Source: Trichuris trichiura (lineage: Eukaryota; Nematoda; Enoplea; Trichinellida; Trichuridae). Taken from it: DNA of 64,000 bases. The notes under the pieces are model-generated. The model was not told the DNA's origin and made no database searches. It saw nothing but the letters and a program-made list of their open reading frames with translations. The first letter of the stretch is position 1; the number at the start of each line of letters is the position of its first letter. Location: assembly GCA_037903355.1 (NCBI GenBank), contig JBAJFE010000003.1:62001-126000 (forward strand). The letters are read 5' to 3'. Both the position numbers and the translations under genes were made by a program. Below are positions 52,590 through 64,000 of this stretch, piece by piece.

Positions 52590-55260
52590 ATGTCACGTGA
52601 AGTACAAGAAATTATAATGGAGTCGGACGCGGAAAATTCAGGCGACACCGGAACACTGTCATCAGAATTGCAAACTCCGGAAGAAGCGGAGGAATCGAGT
52701 ATGCTTTTTTCTCTGTCTTAAAACTTGAGCATTGTCCTATAAATAACCGAGTGAGTTTATCGGTGATATTCCAGTTGTGTTTTTCTACATGTTTCCTATG
52801 GTTTAATCGTAGCATTTTTTTGTCATTTTAAAAGTTCTCTATCCTATCTGATGTGATACCCCCTTGCTGGTTTAGACGAGGCTACTTTATTATCAAACTG
52901 CATTTTACGCCTCAGTAGGAGTGCTTAAGCAACGCGCGTGAAGTAGAAGACGTTATTGGCACTTTTCAATGCTTTACTAAAACAACGAATGCGTTACTTT
53001 ACAAAGCTTATAATCTGGACAGTTTATTGCCTCCCGCCGTTTTGTTTCTAAACGTTCGAGCTTTCTTTTGTTTTTTGAATCTAAGGGATAAGAAGGGCTT
53101 GTTTTCCCCACCAAAATTTGCGTATATGAATGGCAGTCGCTTTTTAAAATTACGCTGAATAATCACCTTTGCGATGGTTAGAAAATTAAGCAGGTTATTG
53201 TCCTAATAAACTATGACATTAAGCGTCAGATAGTACCATTAAATGTTGATATCATATGTTTATAGCAGCGTGTGCAGAGAGAACTTGTCCGTGGCAGTTC
53301 ATTCATCAAATTTTATGAATACTTCATTGAGACAGTTGTAGTCTGTTGAGTGTTGTTGAAATTGCATCTAATTTATATCTCATTTCAAGTTTGGTTCGTG
53401 TCTTTAAAAGTAGGGGTGGTTGAAGCATAGGCTTAGGCTCAACTGTAAAGTTGAACTTCAGATAACATGCGTTTTGGGCGAAATTTCAACTACGAACTGG
53501 CGTTAACCAATTTTAATGAAAGAACCTTATTTTATTTTTACGAGTTGGTTTAATCGTAGAGGCGGTTCAAAGTAAGCTTGCGTTAAGAAAGGCAGGCATG
53601 TTTTAAATTCCGGCAGTTTAAACTTCACAGTCAGTGTCCGTTCAAGGTTTCTTGGAGCTGTTTAACGATTTCATCGCTAATGAACATCCGGCATTTGCAT
53701 CGTTGCCTTCAACCGTAGAACAGTCCAGCAGCGCGCAGCAATTGCTTAGAGATCTCTGGCTTGATATGATGCATTTCATGCCGTTCCCGCGTCGAAGGCG
53801 ACGACTTGAACAATACAATACAATAAACGATGTGGTGAATTTAATTAAGCAAAGCAAACGAGTGATCGTTCTCACTGGTGCTGGGGTAATAGTTAACAAA
53901 AGGACGTATTATAAACTTGTCATACTATAATTCCACTATGTTTTTAAGGTGTCAGTGTCGTGCGGCATTCCAGACTTCCGCAGCAAAGGCGGACTGTACG
54001 AAATACTTCATAGCAAATTTCCGGAGTTGTCCGACCCGCAAACCATATTTGACATCAAATATTTTCGATACAATCCAAGACCGTTTTTCGTTTTTGCCAA
54101 AGTGAATATTAGGTCAATGGGCGCACTGTTGTTATTTGATCCCTTGCAGGAAATATATCCCGACCTTTTCTCGCCTTCCCTAACTCATCGATTCATAAAG
54201 TATCTGGAATTGGAGGGAAAGCTGCTACGAAATTACACGCAAAATATCGACACTTTGGAAAGTGCAGCCGGCATTGAACGCGTTGTTTACTGCCACGGTG
54301 AGATGTAAAATTTCGGAAAACACTTCTTGACTATGTCATTGCGGCTTTGTAGGCTCATTTACTACGGCATCGTGCATTACTTGCAAGTTCAAAGTAGACA
54401 TAGAAAAAATTAAGCCGGATATACTCGAAGGGGTAACTTGCAGGCGTTGCAGTCGCGCATTTGTCGATAGGTTTTCTTTTATGTTTTCAGCGTATACCAA
54501 TTTGCCCACAGTGCGGAACGCAAGCAAAGAAGTCCATAATGAAACCAGATGTGGTTTTTTTTGGCGAAGATTTACCGTCCGCGTTTCACACTAACCTTAC
54601 AAAAGACCAGTTGGAAGCTGACCTTCTTTTGGTCATTGGATCTTCCCTAAAAGTTGGCCCTGTTAATGCTATTCCCGGTGAGATAGGCACGCGCGGCAGA
54701 TTTGTTGAATTGCAAATAGGCTTTTTAAGGGATGCTTCGAGACGACGTTCCGCAGGTGCTGATCAATCGCGAGCCATTGCCAAATTATACATTTGATGTT
54801 GAATTGTTGGGAAATTGCGATGAAATCTTCAACGAGTTAGCGCTACGTTTAGGAGAGCCATATTCTGCTTGTTGCAAAAATCGCAATTTTCTGAGACTGT
54901 TAAATTTGAATTGTTCCGCCGGTGGTAGCAAGTTTGAAAAAGAGAGCATTGAAGTCGTCTACGAAAATATGGGAGGCTGCGCCGGCCAGTCAAATGTCCC
55001 GTCTAGTTCCGGTCTGTCGGTTGCAATGGGTAAAGTAGAAACTGATCAGAATGCCCAATCCGCGCAGGTATACGTAGACAAGTGGAAGTGCAAAAGCGAT
55101 AGCATTAATGCTAAAAATTTACCAGGTAAATTTTTGTTGTTTGAATGTTATCTGCTGGTTCTTACTACGTTTTTTTGTTTCAGATGACGCATTCTTGTAC
55201 TTGCCGCCGTATCGATATCTTTTTCCTGGCGCTGAGTTGAAGGGCATCCATTTAAGTTAA
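52590..55260 (+). CDS. sir-2.1: NAD-dependent deacetylase SIRT1 / SIR-2.1
   Basis: A class I sirtuin that deacetylates histones and regulators using NAD+. Eight exons: 52590-52698, 53635-53885, 53949-54101, 54150-54297, 54353-54432, 54491-54677, 54730-55125, 55184-55260; 466 residues. The NAD site has LTGAGVSVSCGIPDFRS, NYTQNID and catalytic His220 (YCHG). The zinc site is Cys228/231 and Cys252/255, exactly 20 residues apart. VIGSSLKV and INREPLP close the core. The C-terminus carries the SIRT1-specific strand LYLPPYRYLFPGAE. The protein is shorter than human (747) or C. elegans, mostly in the termini. The acidic exon 1 and its 936-nt intron are the least certain part: the splice A|TG restores frame but an extra in-frame exon could be missed. 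Confidence 0.93.
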
Positions 55261-56998
55261 AAAAAATTGATGCACTTTAAACGTTTTGCGTTGCAATCTT
55301 TGTTCAGCATTTCGACTTTGTTTTGTTGATAGAAAATTGTGTAAAAATTTGTTTATTGTGAGCACCCAGGTGCTAGTATGTTACTGTAGCATTGTTAAGA
55401 AATAAGTACGGTTATTAAATGAATACGGTATTTGTTTATAGTTTTCAGGCGTTTGATTTTTCGGAATTTCAAATTTACGCTCACTAAAAGTAAGCTTAAA
55501 TCCAGCAGTAAGTGGCACTTTTGTTTATGTCATAAATTTTAATAAATTCATCTTCATATAATCGTCCGTCGTGAGCGCATTTTAAGTACGCTTGAATATC
55601 TTTTCAAATGTATCTGATAAGCTAAGTGTCTATCTTTTGGCGCATGTGAAGCTAGTATGAAATTGTGCTATCTCATGATCTTCATGTGCAAAGGAATAAA
55701 AATTTGCGTTTCTCCCATGGGCGGTATTTCTTTTGCGTTAACAAAAGTGCAGCATGCAACGAAAGTTGGAAAACAAATTTTTAGTGCGCTTGTAGTGCGT
55801 AAATTGATGCCCTGAAAGATTGTTTACGATATTCCGCGACTACAAATCAGAGAAGGTCAGTTATAATTGGTTAGTGGCGGTGTGGGTTGAAAATTAGGCT
55901 GATGGAGTTAAGTGTACATTAAAAAATTTTCATCGTAATATTGCAGCAGGCAGTTGGTTAGTAGTTTTGAACGAAAAATAGGACAAGCACGTGCCGATGG
56001 GTTTTAAGGATGATAGATTACGCAAGTTTGATAACAATTGTACGAAAATAACTTGATTACTGTTTTACCCTACTGTTGCTGACGTGTAGTCATAGCTACT
56101 CGAACGTATAAAAGTGCAGCTTGCTTGTTTTTGTCTTACACGTTAATTGATCTGATTTTTCGTAGCTTCTCATGCCCAGTGAGTGAAACTGAAGATGAGT
56201 AACGCACAAAAAATATTTCCATTGCATGCAAGTATATTTGCTTCGCTATTCAGTTATCGGTGTAAATTCAGTCGTAAAATAACTGCTGACCGTGTAAATG
56301 GCTGTTGTTTTTAAGCGATATACGGAATGCACGTTCACACCTCACAGAGACGCTAATTACCTGCTGATCTCATTGCTGAAGTACCGTCTATGCAATTGCT
56401 GCCAGCTGTACTAGTGCAAGAAGACTGAAAGAGTGCAGGTAAGGTAGTTGTTTTCAAAATTTAATTATTTGCATAAGTGCCTCAGTTAATTTCTTCGTAC
56501 GCAATTCTGAGATTACTGTGGTAGCGAGGCTGGGTCGTACGCTTAGCTAGCAAGATTTCGTTATGGTCAACTAAACAATAAAAAAGTGTGTTCTCAAAAA
56601 ATGCAGTCTGATGAGTTTTTTTCTCATCTTTTTATCATACGAATAAATTCATTTGCTTTTTATTCACTTTTGCACCCGACTTGAGTATGGACGTGAACTG
56701 TTAAAATCGAGTACGGTGTAGAAAAGAAATTGAGCTTTCAAAGAGGACGAAAGTTTTATAGTTTGAGGAAGTAAGTTTTCAAGAAAATATGGGTCAAAAA
56801 TGTGAATGAAAGAGAGGAGGAATGTTTTCTCTTGTCCCTATTTTTAACTTAGTGCGTTTTTCTTTTCTGGTCAATTTCGTCAAGTTTATTAATGGCCTTT
56901 TGAGTCTACATATTTTTTATTTTTGCGTATTGTATTAATGACGCCGTCGCTTTTAGTATTGATGCGAATTTTCTCCTTAAAATTATAAAAATCTCATT

Positions 56999-57198
56999 GT
57001 AGGGAGCATGCTCGCAACTGAACCTGGGCACACAATTACTGTACATCACTCACGGGTCACCAATGTAGGACACAAGAACAAGAACCGCTTTACTGTTTCA
57101 GCTCAAACTGAGTAATGAATAATTCGTGTCTGACTTCCGGTTAAATAGTGATGTACGGTAATTGTGTGCTCCGGTTCAGTTGCGAACATGCTCCCTAC
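56999..57198. repeat. MITE-like element, 52-bp terminal inverted repeats
   Basis: The left end (56999-57050) and right end (57147-57198) are reverse complements with a few differences; both begin GTAGGGAGCATG(C/T)TCGCAAC. The ~96-bp interior has no coding capacity. Probably a non-autonomous DNA transposon. Confidence 0.8.
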
Positions 57199-57820
57199 GC
57201 TCATCAATACAGTAAAGGGCGATTACTTGTACGATTAGTTTCTTAAGTTAAAAGGCAAATCCCTAATATTCCCATGAGCTATGCTCACATATTGCAAACC
57301 TCGAAGCCGCTGTCGTTTTTATCTGTTGTATAATAAATGCCTTTATTTGTATATAGGAAATAAACTGTTGATGTCGGCTATAAAACCTAAAATTCTTGGT
57401 GTAAAATATGCAGCATTCAAAGTAACCTTTAGAATGTGGTTATTCTCCGTTTGGTTTATTTTTGTGCATTTGCTTAACAGTTTCCTCACATACTATCCTT
57501 CCTCGCATCGTTCACGAACTAAAAGTACGTACGCAAGTTTCCCTAAAAAGGAATTTTGCTTTCCAGCCGAAAGAACTGCTGTTTTTCATGTTATAGAAAA
57601 TTGCAAATCGCTCATTGCGCATGCGTTGGTCACGCTACATTGTCCCTACAATACTACTGTGGTCATCTAGCCTGCACAGATTCACCGGAAGTCTTTGTTT
57701 GTTCTCCAGGTAAGGATATGAGCTTATTATTAATATTCCACTTTTCTGACATTTTCGGTAATACTATTTCGACGTTACAGCAACAATCTTATAAGCATAT
57801 TTACGACGCATTCCGTTGAT

Positions 57821-58007
57821 AGACTTTGGTTACGGTAGTACCCGTTTGTTAGAATCGATTTTATTTCGTAGCTTTTAGCCTTACTGTTGAACCGTCTTCA
57901 GCAATGACGATGGTAGAAATATCGCTGAAGACAGGCTAAGAGTAGGGTCAAAAGCTCTGGAAGAAAATCAATTCGAACTAACGAGTACCACCCTAACCGT
58001 GAAGTCT
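57821..58007. repeat. MITE-like element, 187 bp
   Basis: The terminal arms of ~58 bp are imperfect complements (left AGACTTTGGTTACGGTAGTA, right as complement AGACTTCACGGTTAGGGTGG). An inner perfect stem, GTCTTCAGC/GCTGAAGAC, continues the fold. Unrelated in sequence to the element at 56999. Confidence 0.75.
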
Positions 58008-58637
58008 GCTATGAAGAGTTAAAAACCCGTTACAAGGTGTATCCCGTTGAACTATTCTCGTGTTGTAAAAATAATAATTCAATAATTAAAGAGATTACTT
58101 TTAAACGATTTAATCGCTAGGTTTAGTTTTCCATGTATGTGCTTAAACCGGGGAGCAATGATAATATGATTAAGACTGTGCAACATTAACGGATTTTTAA
58201 AGTAAAGTACGCAGTAGCCAGCAGTTCTGTGTATGTCCAAGCGCCTAAAACTGTAAGCATCTGTCCTGCTTATGAAAGCTCAGTGCAACATTGCTGAATG
58301 TAAATTGTTTATTTTCTCTTCAAGCGTGCTCTGCTGTTGTGCTGAACGGTTTTTAAACTTCAATTTGAATGCCATAAAGAACAAAACAAATGTCCATTTC
58401 AGAGGAATAGGCGAGTGTCAAGATTGCAGTAGCAGGCGCTTCTACATAGCCTGATCATTGCTCCAGGAAAAGTGAAGTAGCACTTCGCGAGTTTAAGAAA
58501 TGTTCCGGAATTAGCGCGAGAGAAAATGAAGCATCAAAATAATGCAAATGAGCAGCAGAATGTTTTCGAAGAAGTTTCTTTTGTAGTATAAATTTGTTAG
58601 TTGAAAATTTTTCTAAGAGGTCACTGGTGAACATTAT

Positions 58638-59627
58638 CTATTCGAACAGGCTATGAAAGGCAGCTTGTATTTCACCTACCATGTTTGCCGTTGTTGTGGA
58701 TCGGGAACATTTTTGAAATGCTAATCTGTTGCATTGTCTAATTAAGCAACAGGCTGCAAATGCAGCTAATACAGGAGCGCTATAAGAATCACTGGCCAAT
58801 GTCGTGTTTTCTTGCTTTGAGAAGCGATCGTATGTCCAATGGAGAAATGTTGCCACTGCACCAGTAAGTAGGTCACCTTGTCCTGCGCAATGACGTGGGC
58901 TATTGAGGAGATCGCATTGAATCACTGTACGACCATCAGAGATCACATCCTGGGTTCCTTTTCGCACAATCGTAACATAATCAAGTTTTTGCGCTAGATG
59001 TAACGTTGTTTCTTCGACGTCACTTTGTTCAAGAGATTTACCAATAACTTTCTCATACAGTTGTCCAAATTCTGTCTCGTTAGGGGTCAGAATGAGACGC
59101 GTATATCCTTGAAGTAGCTGAAGATTTTCCGAAAAGAAGTGTAAACCGTCCGCGTCAATTACGACAGGTAATTGACGTTCACGTGCCTTTTCAAGAAAAA
59201 TGGTTGCAAGGCGCCCAGTAGACGGGTCACGTCCAAGACCCGGACCCAAAATGGCAACATCAATATGTGTGAGCAGTGTGTCAATTTTTGACTGAAAAAA
59301 ACCATCTTCAAGACTTGGATAAACAGTCAATTCTGGGCTGTACGATTTGATCACCGGCGCAGCAGTAGGATGGCATACAATGGGTGCCCAATCTGCTCCC
59401 GTTTTCATCGCAGATATTGCAGAAAAGTATGGTGCTCCAGTGTACTCAAACGACCCACCGATTATGCATATTTTACCATAACTTCCTTTTTGCCTCTTGA
59501 AGGACATCTGGGGTATGCAATCTCTGACCATTCGCATTGCCATACGATTGGATGGTTTTCCGCCCAAAGTAAGAAATTGCTGAAATTGCGATGTAGCTGA
59601 TTGAAGTGCATCGCCGAAGCCGACCAT
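58638..59627 (-). CDS. naxd: ATP/ADP-dependent NAD(P)H-hydrate dehydratase
   Basis: A repair enzyme that converts the damaged hydrates NADHX/NADPHX back to NAD(P)H using ATP. A single intronless frame of 329 residues (human NAXD ~347) aligns from end to end. KGSYGKICIIGG near residue 48 starts the ribokinase-like fold, followed by EYTGAPYFSAISAMKTGAD, SPELTVYP, LGPGLGRD (127-134), VVIDADGL (155-162) and LTPNETEF (180-187). The nucleotide-site motif GQGDLL (249-254) carries the catalytic Asp252, and SRSTTTANMV closes the domain. All key motifs are intact. The ~40-residue N-terminus could be a weak targeting sequence, undecided. Lack of introns is notable beside intron-rich neighbours and would fit a functional retrocopy or intron loss. 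Confidence 0.95.
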   Translation of the reverse strand: MVGFGDALQSATSQFQQFLTLGGKPSNRMAMRMVRDCIPQMSFKRQKGSYGKICIIGGSFEYTGAPYFSAISAMKTGADWAPIVCHPTAAPVIKSYSPELTVYPSLEDGFFQSKIDTLLTHIDVAILGPGLGRDPSTGRLATIFLEKARERQLPVVIDADGLHFFSENLQLLQGYTRLILTPNETEFGQLYEKVIGKSLEQSDVEETTLHLAQKLDYVTIVRKGTQDVISDGRTVIQCDLLNSPRHCAGQGDLLTGAVATFLHWTYDRFSKQENTTLASDSYSAPVLAAFAACCLIRQCNRLAFQKCSRSTTTANMVGEIQAAFHSLFE

Positions 59628-61272
59628 GGCTGTAAGGTCACTTAAACAAGCAGTGCGCCGATGCGCACCTGATAACCTTTCGCGAGAAACTTATTATTGA
59701 CAATCTACGGTCCATAGATAATCAAGTTCACGTTAAATTGTTGCGTTTTCGTAAATGATTGAAGTTAAACTGTTGATGTGATGTATGACTTTCAGTATTT
59801 TTCTGTTTACACGGTTGCATTTGAGGTTCTGCAGAATGTTTTTTTTGGCTTTCCTTATGCAGAGATGATTAGCAAAGGTTCAGTTGGTCTAGTTAAGGCA
59901 TATTTTAAGCTTCAGCTTTCCAGGCTACGACTACTAGGCAAACTTTAACGCTAACTTGCTCGTTTCAATGTGCATATTGGGATTTCAACTTATGCTACCA
60001 TCATGCACGAATAGTGAGCATGTGTTGATACTCTCAGATTTACGTACTGTTCCGATACTGCATCGTCCGTTGTGAGAATGTGAACTGTTTGTATGCAGTT
60101 CAGATATGATCGTATGGAGACAATGATCGTCAAGCTAGAGCGCTCCTGAGAGTTATTTAATTTTGTAAAGTATAAAATGCTTCCCTTGCTTGAGCTTGCT
60201 TTCTTTGCAAAATGACAACACTTGTTAAGATGGTCTGCATTCTTAGTAATAAAGTGGACGAGCATGGGCTACTTTCTTTTATTAAACTGCCGAGTTCTAC
60301 TCCGGAAGACTTAATTAGTTCAAGACGCGTGTGATAGCAACGTAATACCGTTATCCTCGCTAGTTGCGGACAACTTCGCTCCTTCCTCGTTAGCAAGAAT
60401 GCGCTAATAATTAGCATGTTTTTAAATCTACGTTCGCTGCTTCATTTCGCATTATTTCTGACATGAAGCGTACTACCCGTTTAGACGATTCAGGGGACTA
60501 CTTAATCTTCGTAATAGGCAACAATTATGACCAGAAACAGGTATGGTTTTAAGGATGGTTTATTACGCGGCTCCAAGCACCGTTAAATCATGAATCCACG
60601 GCAAACAATCTTTCTCAATTGCATCATGATTCTCTATAGTAAGTATTCAACAATTTTTAGATCAGCAAACCTGTACTGTTTTTTCATTTTGTTTGTCGAC
60701 TCTCCTTTCTGCTCATCTGGTGACTGCAGTTTTGCTCTTTATAAGGATTCAACTAATTTGTCTCCTCTTCTGCAGCGATATCGTTAAAGCTCTTAGCTTC
60801 TGATCAGTAGTAACACACGATTTAAAGTTTCATACTTCCTGAACGTGTCCGGTAATTGGGTTTCCATTGTACGTTCATTTCTGTATGATTTCTTGTCATG
60901 AAAATGTAGAAGGGAAATACTTCTTCATTTGTCCTAATAATTTCTTCGACTTTCTGGCATTATTTTTTCAACAGAAACATTCTGCAAGTCTGCCAATGCT
61001 GACCGTTTCTGCAGAGAATCAGTTGTTCATCATTGCATTTCAACAGCTCAGAAAACAATTTCTTCCAAAGCGTTTTAATAATTCTATTCTGTGTCACCAG
61101 GGGCTGCTTTTTTGGGTCTCTTTCCTATTTAGCGGCAAACAGTACAGTAACCCAGACGGTAATCAGGTTTGATTTTCCCGCAAACGTGTGGTAAGCCAAG
61201 CAGCGCTTATCGTTCATTTTCCGCACGTACTTTTTGAGAAATGCATGCCTGTTCTCTTTTAAGCGAACACTG

Positions 61273-61381
61273 GCGAGCATGCCTGCCGGCTTTCCAGTTT
61301 TGCCTAAGCCTAAGCCAAAATGTAAGCATTATATTTAGGTTTAGGCTTTGGTAAGGGCAGACTGGAATGCTCGGCAAAGCC
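61273..61381. repeat. Dispersed foldback family, copy 3
   Basis: The stem contains TTGCCTAAGCCTAAGCC on the left and GGTTTAGGCTTTGGTAAGG on the right, flanked outward by further complementary words (CCAGT/ACTGG, GAGCATG/TGCTC). Confidence 0.65.
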
Positions 61382-62205
61382 ACATGACGACGATGATGCA
61401 ACTAGCAGTAAAATTTGTGTTGTTTGCCTTACTGCGCGGGTACGAGTAGAAGAAACTTGATTTTTTCAGGATTACTGCATCGTTTGCGGATAAATGGAAG
61501 ACAACGCCTATATCTTCATCTTTGTTCTAAGTTTCAGTTGTCAGTCCGTCATATTGACGAAAAATAAAGTTGCAAACGTCAAGAATTCAAACATGTCAGT
61601 TCTGAGTGTAAGAACTTCGCAGAAGTGTGTCAGACCCGTTTAGAGTTTCTCTTAGAAGATATGAAAAAGAGTTTTTCATCAGCAGCAAAACTTTGCCGTT
61701 TCTAGTTGTCAAACGGTGCTAGACCTTTGCTTTGAGCGTAAATGTTGTCTTTACAGTTAGTCTGTCATGTAAAAGAAAAGCGGGTAATGTAATCTATTTA
61801 AGTAAATTATATTTCAATTTCAGCTTGAAAGTGGCATGAACAGTGAATCAGTAGTACTTACACTTTGAAGCTCACTTTGAGGCTTACTTACCAACAGGCC
61901 AAACCCGTGAACCAGAAGATCAACTATGAAACACCCAAAGCCTGTTAAAAGACACCCAGTCTTTCGAGACTGGTGGTATACCCGTTAAAAATGATGTTGA
62001 GAATAATAAAAACAAGTTTACAATTAATAGCAGTTTTAATTGAAGGCTAGAATTGCTTTACTATGTAGCGATAGTTTTCACAAATTTATTTGCTGTCGGT
62101 GTTTGTCTGTTTGTTTCTTCCGAATCCCTTTTGACTCTAGCTGAGGGGTTAAGTTTTAGTGCTCGAAATCTCTTAGTAGTTGTCGTGATTTTAAAGGTGT
62201 CCGCC

Positions 62206-62276
62206 TCCTCAATGGCATAATAGTCTGTGTTGCCGCCTACTATTCGGTCAACGCTGGTTCAATTCCTGACTGAAGT
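62206..62276 (+). other. tRNA-like remnant with Pol III A and B boxes
   Basis: The A-box consensus match TGGCATAATAG (62213-62223) and B-box match GGTTCAATTCC (62256-62266) are spaced 43 nt start to start, as in a tRNA. The acceptor and T stems pair only partly, so a functional tRNA is unlikely. A second A-box match, TGGTATAGTGG, lies at 62299-62309. Best read as a tRNA pseudogene or tRNA-derived SINE. Confidence 0.35.
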
Positions 62277-62755
62277 GATTTCCAGGGCCCCTTCTCCATG
62301 GTATAGTGGTGCAGGCAACTCCAGTTTGGTCTCTGTGCGGGCAGAACTTTTCCATCCGCATGATTATGATCATCTTCTGGCTGCGTGTCTTTTGCGCTAC
62401 TGTTTATTGTATGACACGATGAGTCTTTACACTTCTAAAGCTCGGCTTACTAATTTTTTTTTTTTACTAATCCAGTGAATCTGATGGTGAAATGCTCTAA
62501 AGAATTCACGTTGAACAAATCTATCTGAGTAGTAACTATCCATTTGTTTTCTCAAACTGCTTGTCTACGTAATCACAATCTAGTCTATTTTATGGTGGAA
62601 CTAAGGCGTATATCAAATCTATAAATTGAATCTGCTTGTAGCAATTCAGCATCTTTCTTTTTTTTCAATGGAAGAAACCTATTTCTTCTCTTGCTCGCTT
62701 TCCCGCAAAGAGCCTACCATCCAAAAAAAAGCAGGTTCTCTCTTACGGTAGGTTT

Positions 62756-62877
62756 GCCAACCGTCTTGTTTTTCCCTGCCCAACCGTAAGCCTAAATGTA
62801 AAGTTTGTGTTTCGGCTTAAGTTACGTGAATACGGTATACGATGGTTGCTAGTGAGGGCAAAACAAAAGGTTAGCAT
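62756..62877. repeat. Dispersed foldback family, copy 4
   Basis: The left stem (CTTGTTTTTCCCTGCCCAAC ... GTAAGCC) and right stem (GGCTTAAGTTAC ... GAGGGCAAAACAAAAGG) are imperfect complements; shares GAGGGCAAAACA and AAGCC words with the other copies. Confidence 0.6.
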
Positions 62878-63554
62878 TTTTCCGAAACAGAACTTGCATT
62901 TGTTTAACGAGTATTGAATTACGGTGGGCTCCTTGTAGGCAAATTAGGAATGAAACCTTTAAAAACGAGAGCTCTAGAGATGGTTATCTACATTTTCGCA
63001 GTAAACGCCTAAATAATATTGTCTTGCACAGTATAGGGGTTTCAAGGTGGCCAAGAAACTCTTATGTAGCAACGAAGCAGCTTAATCAAATCGGCTGTAT
63101 TGTAGAATGCAGAAAAATAATTAGGGAGAACGTTCCCGCAAACGGTTTGTTCTGTGACAAGTTTGAACGTACATTAATTTTTTTTTATTGTGCCAAGCGC
63201 TTATTCGTCCATTTCAAAAGTTACTCCGTTTTCAGCCCATTATTATTGCAAGTTGATGATTGCTTTTTTGCTATTTCTGTTGCGTTGATCCTTTGCATGT
63301 CGCAGTGAAATAGGTGCTAAGATCCTGAGAAGCAGTAGTAGTTGCTTAGTTCCGTACCTACTTCACATGTGAGATGTTTTATTAAGTAGAGCGTGGGTGA
63401 CTGACTTGTAGTACCTCTTTGCTGTAAAACTAAATATTTATCCCCTTAAGCATGAAATCCAAGTTTAGAGAAACGGCCTTCTGCAATTTTGTAGGAAATC
63501 GAAGTACCATATACACATACTGTTAGAAATCGTCCTAACTAACATGTGTCAGAC

Positions 63555-63898
63555 ATGGAAACATATTGTTACGAAGTTCAAAATTTTATTCGCGGTGAAG
63601 ATCCTATCAGTAACTTGAAAAATAAGCCGGAGCTTTCGGGTAGTGCATTGTCACACTTCGTCTGCGGTATAACTAACAAAGATAATTTTAAAAAAGCTAT
63701 GTGTTCAAAACGTATTTATATTGGCGGAAAACTGCACTGGTATTCTGGTAAAGATGTTCTTTTGCTTTTCTTTTTCTCTTAATGATTGGAGAATTCATAT
63801 TCCATCTAGAATAGCTTCGGGTGGAATACTCGGCAGCACAATTATAACTTCATGCTTCTGTCAACGTTTATTTATACCGATACATAAGGTATCATGTA
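63555..63898 (+). CDS. Possible 5' part of a gene running off the window
   Basis: Two candidate exons: 63555-63747 (starting with ATG, METYCYEVQNF) and 63815-63898, joined by a 67-nt GT-AG intron in phase 1; a donor at 63899 would continue beyond the window. About 92 residues are visible, with Lys-rich and Gly/Cys-containing parts. No family recognised and the composition is not decisive. It may be spurious. Confidence 0.25.
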
Positions 63899-63899
63899 A

Positions 63900-63952
63900 A
63901 ATTGTAAAATGTAAAAATTCATGTACATGTAAAATGTAAAATGTAAAATTCC
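63900..63952. repeat. Short TGTAAAA tandem repeat
   Basis: Several close copies of (A)TGTAAAA, three of them contiguous near 63930-63950; simple AT-rich repeat. Confidence 0.6.
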
Positions 63953-64000
63953 TTCATGCATTACTTTTTCCAATGGAACGTCAGAGATTTCGTCTTGACG

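Larger units (their letters stand above)
55261..58637. other. Gene-less spacer with two MITE-like elements
   Basis: No gene recognised. Inverted-repeat elements lie at 56999-57198 and 57821-58007. A plus-strand open stretch at 57281-57670 (129 codons) has no family features and ends between the two elements. Confidence 0.5.
59628..63554. other. Gene-less spacer with repeats
   Basis: No gene recognised. Two foldback-family copies (61273-61381, 62756-62877), a tRNA-like Pol III box pair (62206-62276) and a tetraloop-type stem (CCAGTCT/AGACTGG around TTCG, near 61949-61966) lie here. Confidence 0.5.

Noticed and set aside
45384..55260. Possible functional pairing of the isochorismatase-fold gene (nicotinamidase?) with SIRT1 and NAXD as an NAD cluster
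   Set aside because: The hydrolase lacks clear nicotinamidase metal ligands, the genes are kilobases apart on both strands, and eukaryotic neighbourhood is weak evidence.

Overview
The window looks like nuclear DNA of a small-intron metazoan, most likely a nematode of the Trichuris/Trichinella (clade I) type. The basis is indirect. There are clear animal orthologues (MCM7, survivin/BIR, CDC42, USP20/33, SIRT1, NAXD). Most introns are 45-90 nt. Possible trans-splice acceptors sit just before several start codons. The species is inferred, not proven. Gene models were built by eye: splice sites were chosen so that reading frame and family alignment agree.

Layout from left to right. 1-9034 has no recognisable gene but carries GA/CT tracts and a perfect 56-bp-arm hairpin. 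9035-9515 (+) is a small secreted Gly/Tyr/Pro-rich protein. 9790-10215 (-) is a possible exon. 10913-13666 (+) is MCM7 in 11 exons. A ~1.08-kb imperfect foldback (15875-16955) follows, then survivin in 4 exons (17062-17661, +) and CDC42 in 4 exons (19645-20629, +). Facing CDC42 is an intronless four-helix membrane protein (20868-21653, -). USP20/33-type deubiquitinase fills 23057-26841 (+, 16 exons). About 7 kb without recognised genes leads to a complete LTR retrotransposon on the minus strand (33786-38520). It has seemingly identical 531-bp LTRs, an AGGGT target duplication, gag and pol.

The right half holds an intronless 732-residue protein made of four tetraspan-like units (40209-42407, +), a protein tyrosine phosphatase with a long basic tail (42859-44427, -), an isochorismatase-fold hydrolase (45384-46422, +), SIRT1 in 8 exons (52590-55260, +), intronless NAD(P)HX dehydratase (58638-59627, -) and a doubtful partial gene at the right edge. 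The spaces between carry MITE-like inverted repeats and a dispersed foldback family with at least four copies.

There is no operon and no evident shared pathway. Several products act in the cell cycle (MCM7 helicase, survivin, CDC42), and two are NAD-linked (SIRT1 consumes NAD, NAXD repairs NAD(P)H hydrates), but the proximity looks incidental. The most unusual items are the four-fold repeated tetraspan protein, the retrotransposon with gag starting inside its LTR and no ordinary tRNA primer site, the large foldback beside survivin, and the altered zinc-ligand spacing of the survivin BIR domain.
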